This document shows positions 9,670 through 24,589 of a stretch of 64,000 nt of DNA, piece by piece. The notes under the pieces were generated by a model that worked only from the letters and a program-made list of their open reading frames with translations, was not told where the DNA came from and did not search any database. Location of the stretch: the NCBI RefSeq assembly GCF_051014445.1, contig NW_027488366.1:23206001-23270000 (forward strand). Direction: 5' to 3'. A program made the position numbers and the translations under genes. How positions within the stretch are numbered: position 1 is the stretch's first letter; each line of letters starts with the position of its first letter. Source of the DNA: Colletes latitarsis (taxonomy: Eukaryota; Arthropoda; Insecta; Hymenoptera; Colletidae).

Positions 9670-12600
9670 TTGCCCTGGGATTTTCACTCATCAGACTCAT
9701 ACTTTCGCATTCTTCACATACTTGTTGACCGGATCCTGGGTTTTTTCAGGTTTGGTTCACGTAGTAATGTGGTACCACACTGAAACATTCAATTAAACCT
9801 GGTCTTGATAAATATTTTAGAGGATAACGCATGTTAGGTTTGGGTTAGGTCTAGGATTTGCCCTCATCAGGCTCATACTTTCGCATATTTCTCATACTTC
9901 ATGGCTAGATCCTGGGCTGTTTCTGGATTGTATCACGTAGTAATGCGGTACCACGCCGAAACAGTCAATTAAAACTGGTTTCGATTAATATTTTAGAGGA
10001 TAACGCAAGTTTGGTCTGGGATAGGTCTGGGATTCGCCCTCATCAGGCTCATACTTTTGCGTTTTTCACATACTTGTTGAACTGATCCTGGGTTTTTTCT
10101 GGTTTGGATCACGTAGCAATGTGGTACCGCACTGAAACAGTCGATTAAACCTGGTCTCGATCAATATTTTAGAGGATAACGCAAGTTTGGTCTGGGATAG
10201 GTCTGGGTTTTGCCCTCATCAGGCTCATACTTTCGCGTTTTTCACATACTTGTTGAACAGATCCTGGGTTTTTTCTGGTTTGGATCACGTAGTAATGTGG
10301 GACCACACTGAAACAGTCCATTAAACCTGGTTTGGATCAATATTTTAGAGGATAACGCGTGTTAGGTCTAGGTTAGGTCTGGGATTTTCACTCATCAGAC
10401 TCATACTTTCGCATTCTTCACATACTTGTTGAACAGATCCTGGGTTTTTTATGGTTTGGCTCACGTAGTAATGTGGTACCACACTGAAACATTCAATTAA
10501 ACCTAGTCTTGATAAATATTTTAGAGGATAACGCATGTTAGGTCTGGGTTACGACTAGGATTTGCCCCCATCAGGCTCATACTTTCGCATATTTCTCATA
10601 CTTCATGGCTAGATCCTGGGCTTTTTCCGGTTTGCATCACGTAGTAATGAAGTACAACACTGAAACAGTCAACTCAACCTGGTTTCGATCAATATTTTAG
10701 AGGATAACGCAAGTTAGGTCTGGGATAGGTCTGGGATTCGCCCTCATCAGGCTCATACCTTCGCATATTTCTCATACTTGATGGCTAGATCCTGGGCTTT
10801 TTCTGGATTGCATCACGTAGTAATGTGGTACCACACTGGAACATTCAATTAAACCTGGTCTTGATAAATATTTTAGAGGATAACGCATGTTAGGTTTGGG
10901 TTAGGTCTAGGATTTGCCCTCGTCAGGCTGATACTTTCGCATATTTCTCATACTTGATGGCTAGATCCTGGGCTTTTTCCGGTTTGCATCACGTAGTAAT
11001 GAAGTACAACACTGAAACAGTCAACTCAACCTGGTTTCGATCAATATTTTAGAGGATAACGCAAGTTAGGTCTGGGATAGGTCTGGGATTCGCCCTCATC
11101 AGGCTCATACTTTCGCGTTTTTCACATACTTGTTGAACAGATCCTGTGTTTTTTCTGGTTTGGATCACGTAGTAGTGTGGTACCACACTGAAACAGTCCA
11201 TTAAACCTTGTTTGGATCAATATTTTAGAGGATAACGCATGTCAGGTCTGGGATAGGTCTGGGATTTGCCCTCATCAGACTCATACTTTCGCACACTTCA
11301 CATACTCGTTGAACAGATCCTGGGTTATTTTCTGGTTTGGATCACATAGTAATGTGGTACCACACTGAAACAGTCGATTAAACCAGGTTTCGATCAATAT
11401 TTTTGAGGATAACGCATGTTAGGTCTAGGTTAGGCCTGGGATTTTCACTCATCAGACTCATACTTTCGTATTCTTCACATACTTGTTGAACGGATCCTGG
11501 GTTTTTTCTGGTTTGGATTACGTAGTAATGAGGGACCACACTGAAACAATCAAATAAACCTGGTCTTGATAAATATTTTAGAGGATAAAGCATGTTAGGT
11601 CTGCGTTAGGTCTAGGATTTGCCCTCGTCAGGCTCATACTTTCGCATATTTCTCATATTTCATGGCTAGATCCTGGGCTATTTCTGGATTGGATCACGTA
11701 GTAATGTGGTACCACACTGAAACAGTCGATTAAACCTGGATTCGATCAATATTTTAGAGAATAATTCATGTTTGGTCTAGGTTAGGCCTGGGATTTTCAC
11801 TCATCAGACTCATACTTTCGCATTCTTCACATACTTGTTGACCGGATCCTGGGTTTTTTCCGGTTTGGGTCAAGTAGTAGTGTGGTACCACACTGAAACA
11901 GTCAATTCAACCTGGTATCGATCAATATTTTAGAGGACAACGCATGTTAGGTTTAGGTTAGTCCTTGGATTTGCCCTCATCAGGGTCATACTTTCGCGTT
12001 TTTCACATACTCGTTGACAAGATCGTGGCTTTTTTCTGGTTTGGATCACGTAGTAATGTGGTACCACACTGAAACAGTCGATTAAACCTGGTTTCGATTA
12101 ATATTTTTGAGGATAACGCATGTTAGGTCTGGGATAGGTCTGGGATTTGCCCTCATCAGGCTCATACTTTCGCAGTTTTAACATGCATGTTGACCTGATC
12201 GAGGGTTTTTTCTGCTTTGGATCACGTAGTAAAGTGGTACCACACTAAAACATTCAATTAAACCTGGTTTCGATCAATATTTTAGAGGATAACGCAAGTT
12301 AGGTCTGGGATAGGTCTGGGATTTGCCCTCATCAGACTCATACTTTCGCATACTTCACATACTTGTTGAACAGATCCTGGGATTTTTTCTGGTTTGGATC
12401 ACGTAGTAATTTCGTACCACACTAAAACAGTCAATTAAACCTGGTTTCGATCAATATTTTAGAGGATAATGAATGTTATGTCTAGTTTAGGCCTGGGATT
12501 TGCCCTCATCAGACTCATACTTTCGCATACTTCACATACTTGTTGAACAGATCCTGAGTTTTTTTCTGGTTTGGATCACGTAGTAATGTAGTACCACACT

Positions 12601-13745
12601 GAAACAGTCGATTAAACCTGGTTTCGATCAATATTTTTGAGGATATCGCATGTTAGGTCTAGGTTAGGCCGAGGATTTTCACTCATCAGACTCATACTTT
12701 CGTATTCTTCACATACTTGTTGAACGGATCCTGGGTTTTTAGTGGTTTGGATCACGTAGTAATGTGGTACCACACTGAAACAGTCAATTAAACCTGGTTT
12801 CGATCATTACTTTAGAGAATAATTCATGTCAGGTCTAGGTTAGGTCTGGGATTTGCTCTCATCAGGCTCATTCTTTCGCATATTTCTCATGCTTGAAGTC
12901 TAGATCCTGGGCTTTTTCTGGATTGCATCACGTAGTAATGAAGTACAACACTGAAGCAGTCAACTAAACCTGGTTTCCATCAATATTTTACAGGACAACG
13001 CATGTTAGGTCTAGGTTAGGCCTGGGATTTGCCCCCATCAGGGTCATACTTTCGCAGTTTTAACATACATGTTGACCTGATCGAGGGTTTTGTCCGCTTT
13101 GGATCACGTAGTAAAGTGGTACCACACTGAAGCAGTCCATTAAACCCGGTTTGGATCAATATTTTAGAGGATAACGCATGTTAGGTTTGGGTTAGGTCTA
13201 GGATTTGCCCACATCAGGCTCATACTTTCGCATATTTCTCATACTTCATGGGTAGATCCTGGGCTGTTCCTGGATTGTATCACGTAGTAATGTGGTACCA
13301 CACTGAAACAGTCAATTAAACCTGGTTTGGATCAATATTTTAGAGAATAATTCATGTTAGGTCTGGGTTAGGTCTGGGATTTGCTCTCATCAGGCTCATA
13401 CTTTCGCATATTTCTCATACTTGATGGCTAGATCCTGGGTTTTTTCTGGATTGCATCACGTAGTAATGAAGTACATGACTGAAACAGTCAATTAAACCTG
13501 GTTTCGATAAATATTTTAGACAATAATTCATGTTAGGTCTAGGTTAGGCCTGGGATTTGCCCTCATCAGGGTCATACTTTCGCAGTTCTAACATACATGT
13601 TGACCTGATCGAGGGTTTTTTCTGCTTTGGAACACGTAGTAAAGTGGTACCACACTAAAACAGTCCACTAAACCTGGTTAGGATCAATATTTTAGAGGAT
13701 AATGCATGTTAGGGCTAGGTTAGCCCTGGGATTTTCACTCATCAG

Positions 13746-15005
13746 ACTCATACTTTCGCATTCTTCTCATACTTGTTGAACTGATCCTGGGGTTTTTCTG
13801 GTTTGGATCACGTAGTAATGTGGTACCACACTGAAACAGTCGATTAAACCTGGTTTCGATCAATATCTTAGAAGATAACGCAAGTTAAGTCTGGGATTGG
13901 TCTGGGATTTGACCTCATCGGACTCATACTTTCGCTTTCTTCACATACTCGTTGAACAGATCCTGTGTTATTTTCTGGTTTGGATCACATAGTAATGTGG
14001 TACCACACTGAAACAGTCGATTAAACCAGGTTTCGATCAATATTTTTGAGGATAACGCATGTTAGGTCTAGGTTTGGTCTGGGATTTTCACTCATCAGAC
14101 TCATACTTTCGCATTCTTCACATACTTGTTGAACGGATCCTGGGTTTTTTCTGGATTGGATCACGTAGTAATGTGGTACCACACTGAAACATTCAATGAA
14201 ACCTGGTCTGGATAAATATTTTAGAGGATAACGCAAGTTAGGTCTGGGGGAGGTCTGGGATTAGCCCTCATCAGACTCATACTTTCGCACACTTCACATA
14301 CTCGTTGAACAGATCCTGGGTTTTTTTCTGGTTTGGATCACGTAGTAATGTGGTAACACACTGAAACAGTCGATTAAACCTGGTTTCGATCAATATTATT
14401 GAGGATAACGCATGTTAGGTCTGGGTTAGGTCTGGGATTTGCTCTCATCAGGCTCATTCTTTCGCATATTTCTCATACTTGATGGCTAGATCCTGGGCTT
14501 TTTCTGGATTGCATCACGTAGTAATGAGGTACAACACTGAAACAGTCAATTAAACCTGGTTTCCATCAATATTTTAGAGGGCAACGCAAGTTAGGTCTAT
14601 GTTAGGCCTGGGATTTGCCCTCATCAGGATCATACCTTTGCAGTTTTAACATACATGTTCTCCTGATCGAGGGTTTTTTCTGCTTTGGATCACGTAGTAA
14701 AGTGGTACCACACTGCAACAGTCCATTAAACCTGGTTTGCATCAATATTTTAGAGGATAACGCATGTTAGGTCTAGGTTAGCCCCGAGATTTTCACTCAT
14801 CAGACTCATACTTTCGCATTCTTCACATACTTGTTGAACGGATCCTGGGTTTTTTCTGGTTTGGATCACGTAGTTATGTGGGACCACACTGAAACAATCA
14901 ATTAAACCTGGTCTTAATAAATATTTTAGAGGACAACGTATGTTAGGTCTGGGTTAGGTCTAGGATTTGCCCTCATCAGGCTCATACTTTCGCATATTTC
15001 TCATA
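13746..15005. repeat. Deleted copy of the 6-8.1 kb segment
   Basis: This is the counterpart of 5990-8132 with four monomers missing at about 13930 and one missing at about 14415. Both junctions keep the 176-bp register exactly, as expected from unequal crossing-over between aligned monomers and not from random breaks. Confidence 0.65.
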
Positions 15006-15125
15006 CTTCATGGCTAGATCCTGGGCTATTTCTGGATTGGATGACGTAGTAATGTGGTACTACACTGAAACAGTCAATTAAACCTGGTTTTGCTCAATAT
15101 TTTAGAAGATAACGCATGTCAGGCC

Positions 15126-18100
15126 TAGGTTAGGCCTGGGATTTGCCTTATCAGGGTCATACTTTCGCAGTTTTAACATACATGTTGACGTGATCGAGGG
15201 TTTTTTCTGCTTTGGATCACGTAGTAAAGTGGTACCACATTGAAACGGTCCATTAAACCTTGTTTGGATCAATATTTTAGAGGATAACGCAAGTTAGGTC
15301 TGGGATAGGTCTGGGATTAGCCCTCATCAGGCTCATACTTTCGCAGTTTTAACATGCATGTTGACCTGATCGAGGGTTTTTTCTGCTTTGGACCACGTAG
15401 TAAAGTGGTACCACAACTAAAACAGTCAATTAAACCTGGTCTCGATCAATATTTTAGAGAATAATTCATGTTAGGTCTAGGTTAGGTCTGGGATTAGCCC
15501 TCATCAGACTCATACTTTCGCACACTTCACATACTCGTTGACAAGGTCCTGGGTTTTTTTCTTGTTTGGATCACGTAGTAATGTGGTACCACACTGAAAC
15601 AGTCGATTAAACCTGGTTTCGATTAATATTTTAGAGGATAACGCATGTTAGGTCTGGGATAGGTCTGGGATTCGCCCTCATCAGGCTCATACTTTCGCAT
15701 ATTTCTCATTCTTGATGGCTAGATCCTGGGCTTTTTCTGGATTGCATCATGTAGTAATGTGGGACCACACTGAAACAATCAATTAAACCTGGTCATGATC
15801 AATATTTTAGAGAATAATTCATGTTATGTCTAGGTTAGGTCTGGGATTTGCTCTCATCAGGCTCATTCTTTCGCATATTTCTCATACTTGATGGCTAGAT
15901 CCTGGGCTTTTTCTGGATTGCATCACGTAGTAATGAAGTACAACACTGAAACAGTCAATTAAACCTGGTTTCCATCAATATCTTAGAGGACAACGCATGT
16001 TAGGTCTAGGTTAGGCCTGGGATTTGCCCTCATCAGGGTCATACTTCCGCAGTTTTAACATACCTGTTGACCTGATCGAGGGTTTTTTCTGCTTTGGATC
16101 ACGTAGTAAAGTGGTGCCACACTGAAACAGTCCATTAAACCTGGTTTGGATCAATATTTTAGAGGACAACGCATGTTAGGTCTAGGTTAGGCCTGGGATT
16201 TTCACTCATCAGACTCATACTTTCACATTCTTCACATACATGTTGAACGGATCCTGGATTTTTTCTGGTTTGGTTCACGAAGTAATGTGGTACCACACTG
16301 GAACATTCAATTAAACCTGGTCTTGATAAATAATTTAGAGGATAACGCATGTTAGGTTTGGGTTAGGTCTAGGATTTGCCCTTATCAGGCTCATACTTTC
16401 GCATATTTCTCATACTTCATGGCTAGATCCTGGGCTGTTTCTGGATTGTATCACGTAGTAATGTGGTACCACGCTGAAACAGTCAATTAAACCTGGTTTC
16501 GTTCAATATTTTAGAGGATAACGCAAGTTAGGTCTGGGATAGGTCTGGGATTTGCCCTCATCAGGCTCATACTTTCGCGTTTTTCACATACTTGTTGAAC
16601 AGATCCTGGGTTTTTTCCGGTTTGGGTCACGTAGTAGTGTGGTACCACACTGAAACAGTCGATTAAACCTGGTTTCGATCAATATTTTTGGGGATAACGC
16701 ATGTTAGGTCTAGGTTAGACCGGGGATTTTCACTCATCAGACCCATACTTTCGCATTCTTCACATACTTGTTCAACGGATCGTGGGTTTTTTCTGGTTTG
16801 GATCACGTAGTTATTGCGGGACCACACTGAAGCAATCAATGAAACCTGGTCATGATAACTATTTTAGAGGATAACGCATGTTAGGTTTGGGTTAGGTCTA
16901 GGATTTGCCCTCATCAGGCTCATACTTTCGCATATTTCTCATACTTCATGGCTAGATCCTGGGCTGTTTCTGGATTGTATCACGTAGTAATGTGGTACCA
17001 CGCTGAAACAGTCAATTAAACCTGGTTTCGTTGAATATTTTAGAGGATAACGCAAGTTAGGTCTGGGATAGGTCTGGGATTTGCCCTCATCAGGCTCATA
17101 CTTTCGCGTTTTTCACATACTTGTTGAACTGATCCTGGGTTTTTTCTGGTTTGGATCACGTAGCAATGTGGTACCACACTGAAACAGTCGATTAAACCTG
17201 GTTTCGATCAATATTTTAGAGGATAACGCAAGTTTGGTCTGGGATAGGTCTGGGTTTTGCCCTCATCAGGCTCATACTTTCGCGTTTTTCACATACTTGT
17301 TGAACAGATCCTGGGTTTTTTCTGGTTTGGATCACGTAGTAATGTGGGACCACACTGAAACAGTCCATTAAACCTAGTCTTGATAAATATTCTAGAGGAT
17401 AACGCATGTTAGGCCTGGGTTACGACTAGGATTTGCCCCCATCAGGCTCATACTTTCGCATATTTCTCATACTTCATGGCTGGATCCTGGGCTATTTCTG
17501 GTTTGGATCACGTAGTAATGTGGTACCACACTGAAACAGTCAATTAAACCTGGTTTTGATCAATATTTTAGAGAATAATTCATGTCAGGTCTAGGTTAGG
17601 TCTGGGATTTGCTCTCATCAGGCTCATTCTTTCGCATATTTCTCATACTTGATGGCTAGATCCTGGGCTTTTTCCGGTTTGCATCACGTAGTAATGAAGT
17701 ACAACACTGAAACAGTCAACTCAACCTGGTTTCGATCAATATTTTAGAGGATAACGCATGTTAGGTCTAGGTTAGCCCTGGGATTTTCACTCATCAGACT
17801 CATACTTTCGCATTCTTCACATACTTGTTGAACGGATCCTGGGTTTTTTCTGGTTTGGTTCACGTAGTAATGTGGTACCACACTGGAACATTCAATTAAA
17901 CCTGGTCTTGATAAATATTTTAGAGGATAACGCATGTTAGGTTTGGGTTAGGTCTAGGATTTGCCCTCATCAGGCTGATACTTTCGCATATTTCTCATAC
18001 TTCATGGCTAGATCCTGGGCTGTTTCTGGATTGTATCACGTAGTAATGTGGTACCACGCTGAAACAGTCAATTAAGCCTGATTTCGATGAATATTTTAGA

Positions 18101-19318
18101 GGATAACGCAAGTTAGGTCTGGGATAGGTCTGGGATTCGCCCTCATCAGGCTCATACCTTCGCATATTTCTCATACTTGATGGCTAGATCCTGGCCTTTT
18201 TCTGGATTGCATCACGTAGTAATGAAGTACAACACTGAAGCAGTCAATTAAACCTGGTTTCCATCAATATCTTAGAGGACAACGCAAGTTAGGTCTGGGA
18301 TAAGTCTGGGATTTGCCCTCATCAGGCTCATACTTTCGCGTTTTTCACATACTTGTTGAACAGATCCTGTGTTTTTTCTGGTTTGGATCACGTAGTAGTG
18401 TGGTACCACACTGAAACAGTCCATTAAACCTTGTTTGGATCAATATTTTAGAGGATAACGCATGTCAGGTCTGGGATAGGTCTGGGATTTGCCCACATCA
18501 GACTCATACTTTCGCACACTTCACATACTCGTTGAACAGATCCTGGGTTATTTTCTGGTTTGGATCACATAGTAATGTGGTACCACACTGAAACAGTCGA
18601 TTAAACCAGGATTCGATCAATATTTTTGAGGATAACGCATGTTAGGTCTAGGTTAGGCCTGGGATTTTCACTCATCAGACTCATACTTTCGTATTCTTCA
18701 CATACTTGTTGAACGGATCCTGGGTTTTTTCTGGTTTGGATTACGTAGTAATGAGGGACCACACTGAAACAATCAAATAAACCTGGTCTTGATAAATATT
18801 TTAGAGGATAAAGCATGTTAGGTCTGCGTTAGGTCTAGGATTTGCCCTCGTCAGGCTCATACTTTCGCATATTTCTCATATTTCATGGCTAGATCCTGGG
18901 CTATTTCTGGATTGGATCACGTAGTAATGTGGTACCACACTGAAACAGTCGATTAAACCAGGTTTCGATCAATATTTTTGAGGATAACGCAACTTCGGTC
19001 TGGGATAGGTCTGGGATTTGCCCTCGTCAGGCTCATACTTTCGCAAATTTCTCATACTTCATGGCTGGATCCTGACCTTTTTCCGGATTGCATCACGTAG
19101 TAATGAAGTACAACACTGAGACAGTCAATTCAACCTGGTTTCCATCAATATTTTAGAGGACAACGCATGTTAGGTCTAGGTTAGGCCTGGGATTTTCACT
19201 CATCAGACTCATACTTTCACATTCTTCACATACTTGTTGAACAGATCCTGGGTTTTTTCCGGTTTGGGTCACGTAGTAGTGTGGTACCACACTGAAACAG
19301 TCGATTAAACCTGGTTTC
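15126..19318. repeat. 24-monomer HOR, copy 1 (offset 4227 bp)
   Basis: It matches 19353-23545 at a constant 4227-bp offset. At every place compared, the copies were identical, including private variants: cacattgaaacggtcc, acaaggtcctggg, the agaccgg variant, cgttgaatattttag, gcaaatttctc and actgagacagtc. I saw no difference, although I did not compare every base. The left edge is at tgccttatcaggg (15145 versus 19372). The right edge is where ggtttcca here becomes ggtttcga in copy 2. Confidence 0.85.
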
Positions 19319-19352
19319 CATCAATATCTTAGAGGAGAACGCATGTTAGGTC

Positions 19353-22300
19353 TAGGTTAGGCCTGGGATTTGCCTTATCAGGGTCATACTTTCGCAGTTT
19401 TAACATACATGTTGACGTGATCGAGGGTTTTTTCTGCTTTGGATCACGTAGTAAAGTGGTACCACATTGAAACGGTCCATTAAACCTTGTTTGGATCAAT
19501 ATTTTAGAGGATAACGCAAGTTAGGTCTGGGATAGGTCTGGGATTAGCCCTCATCAGGCTCATACTTTCGCAGTTTTAACATGCATGTTGACCTGATCGA
19601 GGGTTTTTTCTGCTTTGGACCACGTAGTAAAGTGGTACCACAACTAAAACAGTCAATTAAACCTGGTCTCGATCAATATTTTAGAGAATAATTCATGTTA
19701 GGTCTAGGTTAGGTCTGGGATTAGCCCTCATCAGACTCATACTTTCGCACACTTCACATACTCGTTGACAAGGTCCTGGGTTTTTTTCTTGTTTGGATCA
19801 CGTAGTAATGTGGTACCACACTGAAACAGTCGATTAAACCTGGTTTCGATTAATATTTTAGAGGATAACGCATGTTAGGTCTGGGATAGGTCTGGGATTC
19901 GCCCTCATCAGGCTCATACTTTCGCATATTTCTCATTCTTGATGGCTAGATCCTGGGCTTTTTCTGGATTGCATCATGTAGTAATGTGGGACCACACTGA
20001 AACAATCAATTAAACCTGGTCATGATCAATATTTTAGAGAATAATTCATGTTATGTCTAGGTTAGGTCTGGGATTTGCTCTCATCAGGCTCATTCTTTCG
20101 CATATTTCTCATACTTGATGGCTAGATCCTGGGCTTTTTCTGGATTGCATCACGTAGTAATGAAGTACAACACTGAAACAGTCAATTAAACCTGGTTTCC
20201 ATCAATATCTTAGAGGACAACGCATGTTAGGTCTAGGTTAGGCCTGGGATTTGCCCTCATCAGGGTCATACTTCCGCAGTTTTAACATACCTGTTGACCT
20301 GATCGAGGGTTTTTTCTGCTTTGGATCACGTAGTAAAGTGGTGCCACACTGAAACAGTCCATTAAACCTGGTTTGGATCAATATTTTAGAGGACAACGCA
20401 TGTTAGGTCTAGGTTAGGCCTGGGATTTTCACTCATCAGACTCATACTTTCACATTCTTCACATACATGTTGAACGGATCCTGGATTTTTTCTGGTTTGG
20501 TTCACGAAGTAATGTGGTACCACACTGGAACATTCAATTAAACCTGGTCTTGATAAATAATTTAGAGGATAACGCATGTTAGGTTTGGGTTAGGTCTAGG
20601 ATTTGCCCTTATCAGGCTCATACTTTCGCATATTTCTCATACTTCATGGCTAGATCCTGGGCTGTTTCTGGATTGTATCACGTAGTAATGTGGTACCACG
20701 CTGAAACAGTCAATTAAACCTGGTTTCGTTCAATATTTTAGAGGATAACGCAAGTTAGGTCTGGGATAGGTCTGGGATTTGCCCTCATCAGGCTCATACT
20801 TTCGCGTTTTTCACATACTTGTTGAACAGATCCTGGGTTTTTTCCGGTTTGGGTCACGTAGTAGTGTGGTACCACACTGAAACAGTCGATTAAACCTGGT
20901 TTCGATCAATATTTTTGGGGATAACGCATGTTAGGTCTAGGTTAGACCGGGGATTTTCACTCATCAGACCCATACTTTCGCATTCTTCACATACTTGTTC
21001 AACGGATCGTGGGTTTTTTCTGGTTTGGATCACGTAGTTATTGCGGGACCACACTGAAGCAATCAATGAAACCTGGTCATGATAACTATTTTAGAGGATA
21101 ACGCATGTTAGGTTTGGGTTAGGTCTAGGATTTGCCCTCATCAGGCTCATACTTTCGCATATTTCTCATACTTCATGGCTAGATCCTGGGCTGTTTCTGG
21201 ATTGTATCACGTAGTAATGTGGTACCACGCTGAAACAGTCAATTAAACCTGGTTTCGTTGAATATTTTAGAGGATAACGCAAGTTAGGTCTGGGATAGGT
21301 CTGGGATTTGCCCTCATCAGGCTCATACTTTCGCGTTTTTCACATACTTGTTGAACTGATCCTGGGTTTTTTCTGGTTTGGATCACGTAGCAATGTGGTA
21401 CCACACTGAAACAGTCGATTAAACCTGGTTTCGATCAATATTTTAGAGGATAACGCAAGTTTGGTCTGGGATAGGTCTGGGTTTTGCCCTCATCAGGCTC
21501 ATACTTTCGCGTTTTTCACATACTTGTTGAACAGATCCTGGGTTTTTTCTGGTTTGGATCACGTAGTAATGTGGGACCACACTGAAACAGTCCATTAAAC
21601 CTAGTCTTGATAAATATTCTAGAGGATAACGCATGTTAGGCCTGGGTTACGACTAGGATTTGCCCCCATCAGGCTCATACTTTCGCATATTTCTCATACT
21701 TCATGGCTGGATCCTGGGCTATTTCTGGTTTGGATCACGTAGTAATGTGGTACCACACTGAAACAGTCAATTAAACCTGGTTTTGATCAATATTTTAGAG
21801 AATAATTCATGTCAGGTCTAGGTTAGGTCTGGGATTTGCTCTCATCAGGCTCATTCTTTCGCATATTTCTCATACTTGATGGCTAGATCCTGGGCTTTTT
21901 CCGGTTTGCATCACGTAGTAATGAAGTACAACACTGAAACAGTCAACTCAACCTGGTTTCGATCAATATTTTAGAGGATAACGCATGTTAGGTCTAGGTT
22001 AGCCCTGGGATTTTCACTCATCAGACTCATACTTTCGCATTCTTCACATACTTGTTGAACGGATCCTGGGTTTTTTCTGGTTTGGTTCACGTAGTAATGT
22101 GGTACCACACTGGAACATTCAATTAAACCTGGTCTTGATAAATATTTTAGAGGATAACGCATGTTAGGTTTGGGTTAGGTCTAGGATTTGCCCTCATCAG
22201 GCTGATACTTTCGCATATTTCTCATACTTCATGGCTAGATCCTGGGCTGTTTCTGGATTGTATCACGTAGTAATGTGGTACCACGCTGAAACAGTCAATT

Positions 22301-23545
22301 AAGCCTGATTTCGATGAATATTTTAGAGGATAACGCAAGTTAGGTCTGGGATAGGTCTGGGATTCGCCCTCATCAGGCTCATACCTTCGCATATTTCTCA
22401 TACTTGATGGCTAGATCCTGGCCTTTTTCTGGATTGCATCACGTAGTAATGAAGTACAACACTGAAGCAGTCAATTAAACCTGGTTTCCATCAATATCTT
22501 AGAGGACAACGCAAGTTAGGTCTGGGATAAGTCTGGGATTTGCCCTCATCAGGCTCATACTTTCGCGTTTTTCACATACTTGTTGAACAGATCCTGTGTT
22601 TTTTCTGGTTTGGATCACGTAGTAGTGTGGTACCACACTGAAACAGTCCATTAAACCTTGTTTGGATCAATATTTTAGAGGATAACGCATGTCAGGTCTG
22701 GGATAGGTCTGGGATTTGCCCACATCAGACTCATACTTTCGCACACTTCACATACTCGTTGAACAGATCCTGGGTTATTTTCTGGTTTGGATCACATAGT
22801 AATGTGGTACCACACTGAAACAGTCGATTAAACCAGGATTCGATCAATATTTTTGAGGATAACGCATGTTAGGTCTAGGTTAGGCCTGGGATTTTCACTC
22901 ATCAGACTCATACTTTCGTATTCTTCACATACTTGTTGAACGGATCCTGGGTTTTTTCTGGTTTGGATTACGTAGTAATGAGGGACCACACTGAAACAAT
23001 CAAATAAACCTGGTCTTGATAAATATTTTAGAGGATAAAGCATGTTAGGTCTGCGTTAGGTCTAGGATTTGCCCTCGTCAGGCTCATACTTTCGCATATT
23101 TCTCATATTTCATGGCTAGATCCTGGGCTATTTCTGGATTGGATCACGTAGTAATGTGGTACCACACTGAAACAGTCGATTAAACCAGGTTTCGATCAAT
23201 ATTTTTGAGGATAACGCAACTTCGGTCTGGGATAGGTCTGGGATTTGCCCTCGTCAGGCTCATACTTTCGCAAATTTCTCATACTTCATGGCTGGATCCT
23301 GACCTTTTTCCGGATTGCATCACGTAGTAATGAAGTACAACACTGAGACAGTCAATTCAACCTGGTTTCCATCAATATTTTAGAGGACAACGCATGTTAG
23401 GTCTAGGTTAGGCCTGGGATTTTCACTCATCAGACTCATACTTTCACATTCTTCACATACTTGTTGAACAGATCCTGGGTTTTTTCCGGTTTGGGTCACG
23501 TAGTAGTGTGGTACCACACTGAAACAGTCGATTAAACCTGGTTTC
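19353..23545. repeat. 24-monomer HOR, copy 2
   Basis: This is the second copy, separated from the first by about 35 bp of ordinary monomer sequence, so the pair is effectively tandem. A partial third copy follows from about 24.59 kb. The apparent identity over more than 4 kb implies very recent duplication, gene conversion or a duplicated stretch in the assembly. Confidence 0.85.
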
Positions 23546-24589
23546 GATCAATATTTTTGAGGATAACGCATGTTAGGTCTAGGTTAGGCCGGGGATTTTC
23601 ACTCATCAGACCCATACTTTCGCATTCTTCACATACTTGTTGAACGGATCGTGGGTTTTTTCTGGTTTGGATCACGTAGTTATTGCGGGACCACACTGAA
23701 GCAATCAATGAAACCTGGTCATGATAACTATTTTAGAGGATAACGCATGTTAGGTTTGGGTTAGGTCTAGGATTTGCCCACATCAGGCTCATACTTTCGC
23801 ATATTTCTCATACTTCATGGCTAGATCCTGGGCTGCTTCTGGATTGTATCACGTAGTAATGAAGTACAACACTGAAACAGTCAATTAAACCTGGTTTCCA
23901 TCAATATCTTAGAGGACAACGCAAGTTAGGTCTGGGATAGGTCTGGGATTTGCCCTCATCAGACTCATACTTTCGCACACTTCACATACTCGTTGAACAG
24001 ATCCTGGGTTATTTTCTGGTTTGGATCACATAGTAATGTGGTACCACACTGAAACAGTCGATTAAACCAGGATTCGATCAATATTTTTGAGGATAACGCA
24101 TGTTAGGTCTAGGTTAGGCCTGGGATTTTCACTCATCAGACTCATACTTTCGTATTCTTCACATACTTGTTGAACGGATCCTGGGTTTTTTCTGGTTTGG
24201 ATTACGTAGTAATGAGGGACCACACTGAAACAATCAAATAAACCTGGTCTTGATAAATATTTTAGAGGATAAAGCATGTTAGGTCTGCGTTAGGTCTAGG
24301 ATTTGCCCTCGTCAGGCTCATACTTTCGCATATTTCTCATATTTCATGGCTAGATCCTGGGCTATTTCTGGATTGGATCACGTAGTAATGTGGTACCACA
24401 CTGAAACAGTCGATTAAACCAGGTTTCGATCAATATTTTTGAGGATAACGCAACTTCGGTCTGGGATAGGTCTGGGATTTGCCCTCGTCAGGCTCATACT
24501 TTCGCATATTTCTCATACTTCATGGCTGGATCCTGACCTTTTTCCGGATTGCATCACGTAGTAATGAAGTACAACACTGAAACAGTCAA

